From Kalaharituber pfeilii (lineage: Eukaryota; Ascomycota; Pezizomycetes; Pezizales; Pezizaceae): a stretch of 64,000 bases of DNA. This document shows, piece by piece, positions 36,555 through 49,011 of this stretch; position 1 is the stretch's first letter, and each line of letters starts with the position of its first letter. The translations under genes were made by a program, and so were the position numbers. Where the stretch lies: contig WHUZ01000002.1 of NCBI GenBank assembly GCA_015179045.1, positions 1,240,001-1,304,000 on the forward strand, written 5' to 3'. The notes beneath the pieces were generated by a model. The model was not told where the DNA came from, searched no databases, and was given only the letters and a program-made list of their open reading frames with translations.

Positions 36555-37640
36555 TTGAACATGGATCCAATTTACTTTTACTTTTTTACGCAAGATTTCG
36601 TTCATCCAAAGCTCCGTGATCTAGAGCATTATTGTCCTGCGAATAAGCCCGGTCGATTGCCGGGATTAGCTGTTTTTACGATAGTGGCCGCTACAATATC
36701 TAAGTTGGTTTCAAGGAAGGCTGTTATGAAAAGAGTTGGTTGGGAGGATGTCGGAATAGTCTTGGCTTGGGTAATCTATATTCATGTTCTGGATTGCAAG
36801 CGCTGAATCCAGCTTACATGCTTTGATACTCTCTACACCTAGTCTTTTATTATTGGATATTCCTTCCTTTGAATAATAATATGGGTTACGGTCAGGGTTC
36901 TCATTCATAACCGACTGCATGTTTGTCGCTAGCTGTAATCCTGACCAAAGGAATTGATCATGCATGCCTCGGCTATCATCGATCTCAACGGCTGTTCTTT
37001 GGAAAAAGTCGCTAATTTATACAAGGTATTCATACCTGGATTTCATCAAGTCGCCTGTCTTAACTTCTCTAAGGTGCTAATGCTTACTGTCTTTTTAGTC
37101 CCAATATGCATCTTTGTATGCCAGTACATTCGCCACTGAACTCACTCGTCTGTCATCCTCATATTCCTTTGGAACTTAGCTCCCGTGACAGAAGTCCTTA
37201 CTCGCAGGTTTATCATTGCCATCCACTGCCACAATATTGGATATTGGATCTTCTCTATCGTGCCAATCGTCTTTCAATGCTATCCAGTTATGGCGATATG
37301 GGGCCTGAGGAGCCTCATGGCCTGTCTTACTCAAGAGATTTATTATACCGATGAAATAGTAATTGAAGCAGCAGTATGGGGTGCTTCATTCAATATCATG
37401 CTGTTAATACTGCCGATAAGGCCGGTTTGGAAGTTGAGAGTGTCATGGTCAAAGAGGATTGCTATATCGGGCATTTTCGCGATAGCGTCTATGTAAGTGG
37501 AAGAATCGTAATTTGGGGCCGTTATTGTTTCACTCGTTTGCTAATTTCCACTGTAGTGCATGCGCCTTCTCATTTCTACGCGCATATGTAACGGCCGACC
37601 AACTTTCCAACCTTGATAATATTGATCTACTGTGTTTCAC
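36555..37640 (+). pseudogene. Decayed PTH11-like / fungal rhodopsin-domain receptor
   Basis: Fragments of a seven-helix fungal receptor-like protein occur in order: GRLPGLAVFTIVAATISKLV then KRVGWEDVGIVLAW (ending at a GTAATC donor, 36771); a middle part with LTRLS and, one base out of frame, VILIFLWNLAPVTEVLTRR; then GYWIFSIVPIVFQC, ILPIRPVWKLRVSWSKRI and IAISGIFAIAS, ending at a GTAAGT donor (37493), with ACAFSFLRAYVTADQLSNLD after the acceptor at about 37559. Splice sites survive but the frame between LTRLS and VILIF is shifted and stops lie in the segment after YGQGSHS. The family lacks a defined ligand in most members. A functional gene with unusual introns is possible but less likely. 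Confidence 0.6.
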
Positions 37641-40600
37641 CACATCTCGACGCACACCACAATTCGACGCACTTTCCCACCAAAACTAGCCGCGCAGAAG
37701 AGCGTGTACCTCAACCACTAGAGCAGAATTTTGTAAGCACTATTAGAGACACTAAACAAATACTTGTTCTTCATGTTTCGCACCTCTGCCTGCTGAAATA
37801 AAGCATTCTCAAGGAATTATGGCACAGTGAAGTTTGTAACAATGTCTTGGCGTCTATTTGTATGGGAATCTCATACAATATTTCTATGAGAATGAAAATA
37901 TTTTGAACAACTCAATGATTACTTCAAGGATTATGTTGATACCATACATGTATATCTCCATAGGGATAGGTTACCCAAATGAAGTGTTTAAAAATTTTTA
38001 GTAATTTAATAATTGCAGGTGCAGTGGGTAGATTTCCATATCTGCAATTTTACCACGAAAAGATATGCCAAGACTGATGTGAAAATGTGCAGAGATATAA
38101 TTCATTCATAACTACTGTTTTTTTTCAAGTAGAGATGCAGGATCTGAAGAATGATGCTTGCTTTAAGTCTCCTAAAAGGCACATAGAAAAGTAGTTTCTG
38201 TGCGTGGGGATATAAAGGTTTTCATTCGTTCAGTTTTGGTGGGAAAGTGGGTCGAATTGTGGTGCGCGTCGAGCAGTGTGGTGAAACACAGTAACCTATC
38301 TGATCTTTATTTATTTATTTATTTATTTATTTATTTTTTGCATGGCCAGGGTGCTGACGACATTTGTGCCTCACAAGGAACATCTCAACAATCTTGTGCG
38401 CCAGTCTCTCCGAATGCCTCTTTGGCCTTATCACTGCTTGTGCCCTCTCCATTAAAGCTGCCCACCTCATCCTGACAGCAAGACCACGAAGGCACTGCGC
38501 GCGAACAAACAATGACCGACGCACCTCTACGTTCAGCAGAAGGGACAGTATGATAATATCTGGTAAATCGCGTGATCAGGCTTCTATCGCTAGCAGAAAC
38601 CATGTCCATGACTAAATACAGGCCGAAGAACCAGGAAACAGTACCCACCATCTGAATCCGCGGGAAGTAGCTCCAGGAGAGGAACATGATTTGGAAGTTT
38701 TCATTGTTTCACATCCTGTGAAGGATGTAGTTGAGCAGGCGGGAGGAGAGCTCAAGTATCGTTTGAGCACTAACGTTGTTGCTATTACTATTGAAGGATG
38801 CATACAGTATATATCTAGTATCATAGAGGACATGCATATTTTGCAGTCCGCGTAGCCTGGGGACTTCTGCAGACACAAGAGGTTTTTTTTATGCATCTTA
38901 TGAATTATGTCATAGGAGTTTTGGGAGTTTTTTCTGATGGGATAAAATCTTTGCAGCTTGAATACTTGCAGATCTTTTCAGACTGAGTAAAAGTGCAACA
39001 GTGTTCCGGACCAGTCATCTACGCCGTGCCACTGTTAGTGGCCCGGGCTAGTTATGAGGAGGCTGGTCCAGTCATGACAAGCCGGGATCAGTTGGTAGCC
39101 CTGCCAGGACCAGGCCCTACAAACTTGAAAGACTCGAAATACAGAAAGGACTCAATTGGACATGACTGAGCAGCGGCTTGAATACATGTATCAATTGACA
39201 TGTAAGTACTGTACTAGAATATCATCCTCGGTCTCACCCGTAGTATAAATAGCATCGTTGATACTTTCAATCTCTTCTTGTGCCTCGTCATCTAAGTTTA
39301 GTAGTACGATTCTCACATTCACTAATAGGATTAAAGAAAAGGAACAGGTACAAAGTTTTTCTTACAACCACAACTCTGAATTATGCATCTTCCTCGCGAT
39401 CGACAAGAGCAATGTGCTAAGGGTACGCTGTTCGTAGCGTAGCCTTGAGACAAAGTCCTACGTACGTCAATACATAATGTTATAGATGGTAAAGAAGGGT
39501 TGTCAAACCGGGAAGTTTGCAAGATCTGCTGCTTGAACTCTTGCTTGCACTATCGTTACTGTATAACGTGATTTCGAATTTAGCCAGGCCACTGGTTTCA
39601 GAATTCGGCCACTACTATTTATTCATAATCAAGTGTCTCGTTTACAGCAAGAAATACAATCATATGTTCTGGTACACTCTTTCGAAGAATGAAATGAATC
39701 TCTGAACAGTAAGTTACATGTGTAGATACACAACGACATGACATCAAGGCCATGAAGCTATGCCTAACAGGGAGGCAATAATGCCAAGGTACCAAAATGG
39801 GAAGTCGATAATGCTAAGATGCCCAACAGAGAAGTGACCCTGATTCAGTATTCAAAATGAATTTCAAGCAGTAGGCTTTATCTGTACCTCTCGACTGCCG
39901 TTCCTAGGTAGGGCATGTCAATTTGGGCCGTGATCCATCACCGTAGTACTAGGTTTGCGATCTGATGTTTAAATATGGCAGAGCGGACTGGATGCCTCGT
40001 TTTCTTCAGTTTACAGCCATACAGTACGTGTGCATGTCAGTAACATTTCAGTGTCCACATAAGAACCTCCTTCTCGTGGAGGTGAGGATAGAAGGACAGT
40101 GCTGCCGAAGTGGTTCATTCTTTTCTTATAACCTTGCTGTATTCAAAAGTATGTTTAGTCCCACAGCTGTCCCATAGTTGCATCATTGTTAGGGTCATAA
40201 CGATAATTACTCGCTAGTCGTTTGCTTATAGCATATGTATGTAGCTGTCCATAGTACACAGCTCATGATTGCGTCAGTTAATATGTTATTAGGCTTGGCA
40301 AGAGCACTGCAAATACTGTGGGAAGTGAAATATGAAGAGCGGTACTGAGGGGCAGCCAGCCACGGAGAGTGCGAAACAGAAGGTGAAGGCAGCTTGGTAC
40401 AGGGAACATAATGGTGGGAGAGGCCTTGGGAATATAGAGATACATTAGCAAAGTGAGAACGAACTTTCTCATCGAATGTGAATTCTCCCATAATACTATA
40501 CCCCTCAAGTTGCCTATTACCTCCACCTACTTATCCTAATGTGTGCTCATAGATATGGCATAAAACATCTTTTTGTATAGTAATAATTATAACTATGGTA

Positions 40601-42069
40601 CTAAATCAAGATAGCTGTTGTTGGAAGTAATGACTTACATATAGCGATATCTCATACTTGTAACCTACTATTAACAACATATATAATCGAGTTGACTTTA
40701 ACGATTTCGTTAAACCAAAATGTCCGCTCACTCACAATTCCGCACGAGTAAAATCGATACCGTTAGATAGCTCCAGAATTCCTTTATCCATCTATGCTAC
40801 CTGCTACCTACCAGGTTCCAGCTGCTCTGGATGCTCTGAGGAAAAAATGTTAAAGTCAACTTTGAATGCTCTTCGTATGTATGCTTTGTCGGCCTTACAT
40901 ACATAAAATCCCTCCGCAAAAGTCTTGGTGATCGCCAATTACTTGACATCGCAGAGTGCTTGTAGAAGAGCTTCAATAATCCGTATCTCCACAACGCATA
41001 GCTCAATATCAGAACTTTAATCTGCAATTTGTTGTTAGTCAACTATATAGACCACGGACAAGGGGAGCAATAAATGCGTTTCTTATTGACAGTCCTTCTA
41101 CAAAACAGTACAGTAAAAGTTTAGTGGCTGATCAATTTCACTATGAAAAAGGATACTGAATCAATCTCACTTCATATTTTTTATATTTTTTCTATAGTGT
41201 TGTGAGATTTGTAGAAAGCTGTTTATTTATTGAATGCAATTTTAAGCCTCAAATTGGTAACCAGATATTGCTCTACTACTGCTATGCTGCCATGCTGCCA
41301 TGTAACATTGCAACATATGTGAATATATACCTGTAGGAATGAGTGACGGCAACTTGCAACATGTAAGTGAAAGCAGGTTATATTGGTTGTTTTGCCACTT
41401 CCAACATTTTTGAGTACTTCGGCAACTGCTTTTGAGGCGACAGAAATTTGTAAACCTGGCTATTTAAGTTAGCTACCCTTCTTCGATAGTCACTTGAGAA
41501 TGTGAAAAAACTATAGTTGAGGATAGCTGTATATTAATAAGTGTGTGCTATCCTTTGCTATGCAAGGAGAGGGTAGAATACCTAGCTTTCTCTGCATATC
41601 ATTGGATTAAGAAATGCATATATAGTGTGGCTATCAAATACCCTCCAAATATTCAGGCACACCTGCTGTATATTCTGTAATTTACCTGATGCTGCTAGCA
41701 TGGCCTGACGCCGGAGATTGCATGTACAGTAGAAGCGTAGGAAGGAGGAGCGCCAAGAGAGCGGTCACTAATAGGTAAGCGACGACGGCTGATGAGAGCG
41801 AGAAATGGGGGTTAGTGCTTAGAGTCCCCCGCTTCGCCCCCTTGACACTGGAAGCTGGTGCTTTGACCACGCGTGAGTGCTTGCTGTCGCAACCGCGCGA
41901 TCCTGCTTGTTATGTTATTATCTTGTTCCCGCTGCAACCTATCTTCTGCCTGTCAATAGCTGAAAGCCCCATCCACTAGCAGCTCCCTTTATCGCAAAAC
42001 AATATTTCACATAATTTTAAACGTGATCACCGTGGTGGCGGCTGAGCACGTGAAGAATCACAAAGCAAT
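37641..42069. other. Gene-poor AT-rich stretch with a (TTTA)n microsatellite
   Basis: TTTA repeat at about 38307-38336. Open frames between 38.2 and 41.9 kb are short, overlap on opposite strands and lack family resemblance. The last 150 bp should hold the promoter of the gene at 42070. Confidence 0.4.
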
Positions 42070-43020
42070 ATGGCTCCCTCCGTGAATAGTCCTCTCCATC
42101 GTGAGTGCTAAACTGCCCACCGCTCCTCAAATCCACCCCGCCTCACCCCCCATTACGAAAGACACCACCCAGCTAATGGCACTACATCAGCAATTGTAAT
42201 CCCTGAAATTGCGGTACCACCGCACTTCACCTGCCTGGGTAGCGGCCTTCTGCAGAATGGTCATTCCAGAGAGTCTGCCGCCTCGCTTGCAGCCCTCCTC
42301 CTTCCATCCCCCGCAGCTCCCCGCGGTATTGCCAATAACTCGAAGCCAAAAACGTGGTGGAGGGCCCAATGCCTGCACTATGGCATCGACATGCCAGCGT
42401 CCGCCAACATTGAGCGGATGCGAGCACGCCTTGAAGAAGGGCTTCGCAGCGGCAAAGGTGGGCGTGGCGGTGAATGGGGTCTTGTTGTGCCTGCTGAGCT
42501 CCTAGATCTGGAGTACGCAAAATGCGGCGAGTTTCGCAAGTTGAACGCGCAAGTTCGGGAGGCGGTTTCTGGAGCCGGAGGCGAGAACGCAGGAAAGGGG
42601 AAAGGAAAATCCAAGGATAAGGTTGAAAAGGGGAATGATAAGCTTACAAAAGAGCCCTCTAAGACTTCGGCAAAAAAAAAGGAGCCTGCCCCGAAGAAGA
42701 GCATTCCGGCACCAGCTGCCTCAGAAGCGTCGACCAAAAAGTCGAAAGCGAAGGAACAAAAAGAGCTGACAGTTGTAACGACAACGACTATCACCACAAC
42801 AACAACGAAGAATGCAAAGGCTGGGGCATCAAGATGTGGCTCTGGAGCTGGCACGCTTGCCCCAAAGGCTAAATCGAAGCCGGCGGAGAGGAAGCAAGTA
42901 GTCAAGGGTGGTGGAGTCTCCAAGTCGAAGGCTTCATCACCCAAAAAGACTGCAGCAGTCAAGAAGGAGATTAAGAAGGAGGGTACGTACCTTGACTTTG
43001 ACTGGGACATGATCTTCTAA
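42070..43020 (+). CDS. Hypothetical Lys/Ala-rich protein with SAP-like segment
   Basis: Exons are 42070-42100 and 42173-43020, giving 292 aa with matching phases (GTGAGT donor). Residues about 30-95 contain HFTCLGSGLLQNGHSRESA, then TWWRAQCLHYGIDMPASANI followed by ERMRARLEEGLRSG, a helix-extended-helix pattern similar to SAP-like modules in fungal hypothetical proteins (inference). The remainder is a low-complexity Lys/Ser/Ala tail with a threonine run, likely nuclear and disordered, ending in an aromatic/acidic YLDFDWDMIF. Function unknown. Confidence 0.7.
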
Positions 43021-43169
43021 TCTCATCATTAACTATATAGAGTTTTCTTTTACTCATAGCCCCTATGTATGACAAGTGCTGTAACTAGAAATACAAGTCA
43101 TGGTGAATCTGAATCTGAATGCCTCCCTGATTTTTGCGCTATGGTCTTCTATGTCATTACAACATTTCC

Positions 43170-44087
43170 ATGCTCAATGTCCAAAAACGTAACCTGCTGA
43201 TCTCAAACTGCTCTCCAGATCACTCTCGATCCCGCTCCACTCCAAATAGGACGCAAGCAGAGATCCTGCGACAGCAGCAGGAGTTTCTAAATTCCGCAAA
43301 TTTCACCAGCGCACAGGGCCCACGGCCGAGTTACCTTTCTTCAAGTAGCATCCCTTCAACATATCAAGCAGCTGCGGAGCCTGGGCAGGCACCTCCGAGA
43401 CCGAGAAATATTGCTCGCTGTTCCCGGGGCAAACCCGGCGCTGCTGCTGGGAGGGGTGGTTTGAGTGCGAGAGGCAGGAGTTCCGTTTCAACTAACCATA
43501 ATTTGCCGAAACCTAGAGCACCACGAAGCACTGCGCGGCGTGGCAACTCATCCCGTGGCCGGGGATCTGCTATGACTCAGGGGGGTGTAGTGGGTCGCCC
43601 TTGTGAGGTGGAGGTGGATGAGCCGCCGCCAACATACGGAAGTTGGATGAAAGACGAGGAGGGGGGCGCTAGTGATTACTCGGACGGAAATACTGTTCGC
43701 TATCAGGATTCTGAAGGTGTTGGATCAGAAAATGGAAACGATGCTACTGACTTCGAAGAACACGAGTTTTATACAGACCCCGACAATGCTTTAAACGAGG
43801 AGGAGGAGGAGGAGGAGGACGACAATGATGATGGCGAGGGAGCTTATGGCCGGTACTATTATGGTAACCCTTTTCGTGACCAATATCCTGACCATTACAG
43901 TAGTGAGGTCAATAGCGACGAGAATAGCGACGAGATTGGTAATTCTGATGCATATGCTGAAAGTCTGCAAAGTTATCATAGTGAAAGGGAGGAGGGGGAG
44001 GAGGGGGAGGAGGAATTGCAATATTCAGACACGTCCGGGAGACAATACGACTCGGAATCGGATATGTGGGAGAACTATGCATTCTAG
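43170..44087 (+). CDS. Hypothetical disordered RG-rich and acidic protein
   Basis: Single open frame of 305 codons from the ATG at 43170. I do not recognise a domain. The first half is Pro/Arg/Gly-rich with RG and RGR motifs (around residues 90-145). The second half is acidic with Glu runs and repeated Tyr/Ser/Asp (EEGEEGEEELQYSDTSG) and ends SDMWENYAF. It follows the 292-aa gene on the same strand by about 150 bp, and a spliced connection to that gene or a shorter 5' exon cannot be excluded. Confidence 0.5.
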   Translation: MLNVQKRNLLISNCSPDHSRSRSTPNRTQAEILRQQQEFLNSANFTSAQGPRPSYLSSSSIPSTYQAAAEPGQAPPRPRNIARCSRGKPGAAAGRGGLSARGRSSVSTNHNLPKPRAPRSTARRGNSSRGRGSAMTQGGVVGRPCEVEVDEPPPTYGSWMKDEEGGASDYSDGNTVRYQDSEGVGSENGNDATDFEEHEFYTDPDNALNEEEEEEEDDNDDGEGAYGRYYYGNPFRDQYPDHYSSEVNSDENSDEIGNSDAYAESLQSYHSEREEGEEGEEELQYSDTSGRQYDSESDMWENYAF

Positions 44088-45703
44088 CCCGTCGAGAGCA
44101 TGTAGTTGATCTTTGGACTTGGATGTTCATGGCTTTAAGAGGACTTCTTCAAGTCTTTTTTGCTTCCCTGTTCACGATTTTAATAATTCTTGCAAAATGC
44201 ACCTAACTCAAACACGATTGAGGTACTTGCAATCTCATGCCAGAGATCACATGAGATCACATGAGCTGTAGATGAGCAGTCTCGTGCTACTGTGGCTGAC
44301 TCAGCTGCCATGCAATATGACATGACGTGACGTTCGCAAGTCGTACCTTAGCTTGTGTCCTGACTTAGTGACTGCCAGGGTATTATTACCCTATACATGA
44401 ATCTCAATACCATCCTCCTGTCTCGTAGTCTATAGATCTTTCTTGCTCGTACTGCTAACTTCCTCATAATAGATTTCTCTCATGTGTCTCAACGATTATT
44501 CCTCCGTACTCTTCTGTTTCTCGCAATAATCCATCCTCACATATCATTTCTCGTGTCACGTCTACCTTCTTACACCAACAAGTTAAATACAAATATACTA
44601 AGTACCTCCTTATATTTATCCTCCGGGCTCACTACCATTGCAAAAACCTGTAGTGGACTGAGCACATTCTTTTCCACCATGCCACTCAATACTTGCATCA
44701 GTTCTTCTCTAGAATATCCACACCTCCCACATTCCATTATAGCATGCCATTCTGTCTCATAGTTAACCACACTCAAATTCAATTTTCTCACAGTATTCTC
44801 TGCCATCTGTTTCGATAGGAAGTTTATGGCTAGAAAAGCGAAGTCCAGCCATCGCCCTTAATAACTTCATAGATAAAGTTGTATCAAGTGCTCTCACAGT
44901 CGCCCTTCTATCCTTCTCAGCCTCAGAGGCACCAGCTGAAGTACCTCTCCCCTCGATCCTTGTACTGTCGAGTTTGCCACTGATAAAATTCCTCCTGCTT
45001 AGCGGTGCCGCACCGCAAGGATTAAGCACACCAGATATGACTATATAAGATGCTCCAAACCCAGACAAATCATCCGTGTAAAATTCCGGCTAGTCCGATA
45101 AAGGAATTTCTGAAGTAGACTTATCTACGCTATTTGTATATGCCTTATGTATTGGCTGGGTTCATTGGCTACATGGTCCCCTCAATATGTATATATCCCA
45201 ACCTGCTGGCACCAACGATTCCGCATGCAACAGCAGGGGAACTGCCAATCTTGTAACTGCGAAATTGTTCCCGTAGAGTACTTGGTACATGTACAGTACT
45301 TAGAGTCTCGTGTAACGTTTTGTGTCAGCCTCTCTATTTCTATACGAATAATAATCAGAATATTTGTTCGTTTCAGGTTTTTCTGATGTAGCATTAATTC
45401 CCACGTTACCACCTCATACTCCTCAATTGGCTGATTAAGAGAAGGTTACTTAAGCTCTAAATCTCCACGCAACATTAACTGCCCCACTCTTGCAATTTTC
45501 TTGACTTCGTGATGATTCTGTAGATGATAATCATCTACCCGGGCCGGTTGAGCAAAATTCAGGACTCGCTAGTCCAATAATCACTAGCTGATTGTATTAT
45601 CTTCCATTTTTTTTTGTTTCCTGAAACGTTGCGGCCGAAACAGCATCCGGGCCCAGCTTCACCGATAGGCTACCGATTCCTATAACAGAAAGAAACATCT
45701 ACT
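44088..45703. other. Intergenic, possible weak retroelement remnant
   Basis: Two overlapping - strand frames (44763-45068 and 44570-44806) have a phrase, ETEWHAIMECGRCGYSREEL, faintly like the His/Cys tail of LINE reverse transcriptases, but the zinc-knuckle spacing is not convincing. Nothing else recognised. Confidence 0.3.
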
Positions 45704-46315
45704 ATGCCGTCACGACACCCGCATCCTACACCACCTGCATGGTCCGTAATCGGTCTCATATCATCCTTCATCGTTTTCTTCGCCATCATCGTTCTCGCGA
45801 ACGTTTCTCCCTTTGCGGGAAACGTTGTCGGCATTACTTACTCCTGCTTGATATCCATATCATGCACTGTCGTTGTCTACTTCATATACTACCCTCGGCA
45901 GCCAACTGGTTCACACCCCGACCGGAGCGGTTGGCCGGGTTGGCTTGTGCAAACCATGGACTGGCTCGGAGTTTCAGGTACGGGCAGGAGTGGTAGCGGC
46001 AGATCTGAAATGAGTGAGGGGACAAGAGAACGACTGCGAATTGCAGCAGGGGGTGTCGTGCGGGCGCCGGAGAGCGTAGGGTCGGCAGATACTACCTTAC
46101 CCCCGTATAGCCCTAGGAGACCGGAACGGGCTGTGAGTGTAAGCGGGAGGAGTGCTGCGGGAAGTACCCACGGTGCGGGAAGTATCTATGGTGGTGGAGC
46201 GGTGATATTCCCGCCGTTACAAGAGGAATTTATCATTGAGCAAGATCAGGAAGATTTGTGGAGGAACAGACCTGCAACAATGCATGAGGAACGAGGAGTT
46301 ACCTATTATGCTTGA
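45704..46315 (+). CDS. Hypothetical small membrane protein with PY motif
   Basis: Single-exon frame of 203 codons. Two adjacent hydrophobic segments (VIGLISSFIVFFAIIVLANV and YSCLISISCTVVVYFIYY) give a hairpin-like double-pass membrane protein with a long polar tail. The tail contains LPPYSP, a PPxY motif of the kind bound by WW domains of Rsp5-type ubiquitin ligases, plus Gly/Ser-rich stretches. No family recognised. The start ATG is in a good context after AAACATCTACT. Confidence 0.65.
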   Translation: MPSRHPHPTPPAWSVIGLISSFIVFFAIIVLANVSPFAGNVVGITYSCLISISCTVVVYFIYYPRQPTGSHPDRSGWPGWLVQTMDWLGVSGTGRSGSGRSEMSEGTRERLRIAAGGVVRAPESVGSADTTLPPYSPRRPERAVSVSGRSAAGSTHGAGSIYGGGAVIFPPLQEEFIIEQDQEDLWRNRPATMHEERGVTYYA

Positions 46316-47799
46316 TAATGAAGTTGATGATTATGACGATCACCTACATGACATGATTAGAAGTGCAATAACATGTGCATATATTTCTGAACGATAGATC
46401 ACGGCGCAGCACTTAAGAGAGCAAAGCCAGGGGGGCAAAATATTTAACCACGGCGGTTATGTACCTCCACAAGATTGATGCCGCAGCAAGGTAGGCATGT
46501 CGTCAAAAGTGTTCGAAGGAACCTAACATGGACTCAAGAATTGTTAGATAGTCGTTTGTCATGCAATGAGACCGCATAAGGCATTTTTCCCTCTTCTGCC
46601 TATACCTATTCTGTTTGTCATATCCAGGCTGTTGCGTTCTATATCCCTTTCTTTTCGGCGCATTGTATGAATTCACGATTTTCGCAGTTAGAACATGTGG
46701 CACTTTACGTCTTCCTGGTTTAATTAATAAAGCAGTATTAGCGGAAGCATGTTCAAGTCTCAGGAATGTAAAGAATGAGATTATTACGAGATCTTTAATG
46801 AACATGAGAGCCATCACTGAACTTTTTTTTTTTTTCCCAAGCACTTCTATCTCCAGCCGACCCAATGCTGATGGTAAAGCTTCAAACTGGCCTCTGCCAA
46901 GTAACAACATCTCCTGCCAGAACTCGATTTGGAAATTACAGGCACAACTGAGATAATTCCAATTAGTACAAGACAAAGCATATCTCTTCTTTGAGCATAA
47001 GCTTCACAACACATTTGAGGCTGGCTTGTGTCTGTTTCCATACTAATCCTCCTGGTCTAATAATTGGACGACTTGCTGCACGTACTTCGTTGGTTTGTGC
47101 CAACCGCTGATCACGACGCTCCTATTTGGGGCTAGTGCTCTTTTTCTATAGCATTGGGTACTAGTACCTATGTGGTTATCGGCAACCCCATCTCTTCACC
47201 CCTCCTCTACACTCTTTCAACTGTGCCCGCAAAATCGTCAAAATGAATGCCTTGACCTGATCTTCACGTAAAGTCGTGTTTCGTTGTATTGCTCGACAAG
47301 AGCACGCAAGATTGTCAGATTGTTAGAGGTGCGGTACATAACCTTGGCGAAGCGAATCGCTGTAGCACCCAGTCTCTACTTACCCCCCCACGCAGTCTTG
47401 CCATAATTGCTGTATACAATCTTGATGATAGCAGTGATATCCCCATCAGGTTGATCGGTGTTGTAGAAAATCTTCCATGCCTTGGTATATACTGACATAA
47501 GAGACGCCATGATAATGGAACTTAGGTTGTCCAGAAAAAATCAGCAATACCTACTGAGGGGATATTCCGCAGATCATTGTCAGGCCACCTTCTCCGCCCG
47601 CTTTACCCAGAGGCATTTGGGTACGTTCATACGAAATCCCTTTCGACGTGATTGACTCATGCAAAGATGCTACCAGGGTGATGGAGGCTCATTTCCAGCA
47701 TCACCATCTGAAAGAAGTGGATACAGCAGCATTCTCAATCAAAGACGAACAGAAAACAGCGATATAATTGAAAACAACGGGATAGCCTAGTTATACACA
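46316..47799. other. Intergenic upstream of the eIF4A-III-like ORF
   Basis: No supported gene. Opposite-strand frames at 46503-47041 are unsupported. A TGACTCA heptamer lies at 47653-47659, about 140 bp before the ORF start. Confidence 0.4.
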
Positions 47800-49011
47800 A
47801 TGGCGGACCAGTCCAACAAGAAAGCAGAGGAGCAAATTGAGTTTACGACCTCGAAGGAGGTCACAGCGGTGCCGACTTTTGGATCGATGCACCTAAAAGA
47901 GAACCTCCTCCGCGGCATCCACGCCTATGGATACGAGACTCCCACCATCGTGCAATCCCGCGCCATCACCCAAATATGCAAAGGCCACGACACCATCGTG
48001 CAAGGCCCGTCAAATTCCGGTAGAACTACCGCCTTCTTGATATCCATCCTTCAAGCTATCGATACCTCAATTCCCGAGACACAAGCCCTCGTTCTCTCTC
48101 CTACCCGCGAACTCGCAACCAGGGTGCAGAGCGTCATCATGGCACTTGGAGATTACATGAACGTGCAGTGCTACGCCTGTATCGGCGGGACAAAAATCGC
48201 CGAGGATATCAAAGCTCTGAAAATGGGGCAGCATGTCGTCTCGGGCACACCTGGAAGGGTCAAAGATATGATCCGACGAACCGCACTGAAGACCAAGAAG
48301 ATTAAGATGCTTGTTTTGGACGAATCAGACGAGCTCCTTGATAGGGGATTCAGAGAACAAATGTTCGAAATCTATCCTGACCTACCCTCTCCACAGGTTG
48401 TTGTGGTTGGCACTACGCTCTCATCCGATGTGCTGGACATGACAACACAGCTTATGAATGAACCAGTCAGGATTTTTGTGCAGCGTGATGAGTTGCCGCT
48501 GGAGTGCCTAAAGCAATACTTTATTACGGTTGAAAATGAGGAGGAGAAATTCGATACTGTTCGCAAATTGTACAATACTTTGACAATCACACAGGCCGTC
48601 ATTTTCTGCGGCACTCGACGAAAGGTCGACTGGCTTACCCAGAAAATGCTTACCGAGAAAATACACGACGCTAAGATTACCGTCTCCTCCATGCACGGCA
48701 GAATGCCACAGAAGGAGCGTGACTCCATCATGCAGGACTTTTACCAGGGGAACTCACGCGTTGTCATCTCGACTCACGCTCTGGGGCGCGGGATCGATGT
48801 ACAGCAGGTGTCGTTCATTATATATTATGATTTGCCGGTGAAACGCGAATATTATATTCATGGAATCAGAAGATCAGAGGAGTTTGGCAAGAAGGGTATT
48901 GCCATAAACTTAGTCACCTCAAAAGATGTTATGGTTCTCAGAGATATCGAGCAGTACTACAACATTCAGATTGATGAGATGCCAATGAATCGCAGCGATT
49001 TCTTCATTTAA
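47800..49011 (+). CDS. eIF4A-III/FAL1-like pseudo-helicase (intronless)
   Basis: Uninterrupted 403-codon frame collinear with the exon-junction helicase eIF4A-III over its whole length: [35 protein letters not shown], the [11 protein letters not shown] block, [34 protein letters not shown] and QIDEMPMN are all family signatures. The catalytic motifs are altered together. Walker A (motif I) is GPSNSGRT with Arg75 for Lys. Motif II is DESD (174-177) instead of DEAD. Motif III is GTT (204-206) instead of SAT. The motif V region has His326 where Asp is usual. Motif VI is HGIRRSEE (354-361) instead of HRIGRSGR. The Q motif, PTRELA and TPGR remain. ATPase activity is therefore unlikely (family knowledge). 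No intron is visible. It may be a retrocopy or an old paralogue retained for a non-enzymatic role. Confidence 0.9.
   Translation: MADQSNKKAEEQIEFTTSKEVTAVPTFGSMHLKENLLRGIHAYGYETPTIVQSRAITQICKGHDTIVQGPSNSGRTTAFLISILQAIDTSIPETQALVLSPTRELATRVQSVIMALGDYMNVQCYACIGGTKIAEDIKALKMGQHVVSGTPGRVKDMIRRTALKTKKIKMLVLDESDELLDRGFREQMFEIYPDLPSPQVVVVGTTLSSDVLDMTTQLMNEPVRIFVQRDELPLECLKQYFITVENEEEKFDTVRKLYNTLTITQAVIFCGTRRKVDWLTQKMLTEKIHDAKITVSSMHGRMPQKERDSIMQDFYQGNSRVVISTHALGRGIDVQQVSFIIYYDLPVKREYYIHGIRRSEEFGKKGIAINLVTSKDVMVLRDIEQYYNIQIDEMPMNRSDFFI

Noticed and set aside
43169..43230. A 30-nt GTAACC...CCAG segment as an intron at the start of the 305-aa protein
   Set aside because: It is shorter than any intron in this window (minimum about 46 bp), and the frame is open without it.
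44570..45068. LINE reverse-transcriptase tail on the - strand
   Set aside because: The cysteine and histidine spacing does not match the zf-RVT knuckle as clearly as at 60905-61114, and two frames would be needed.
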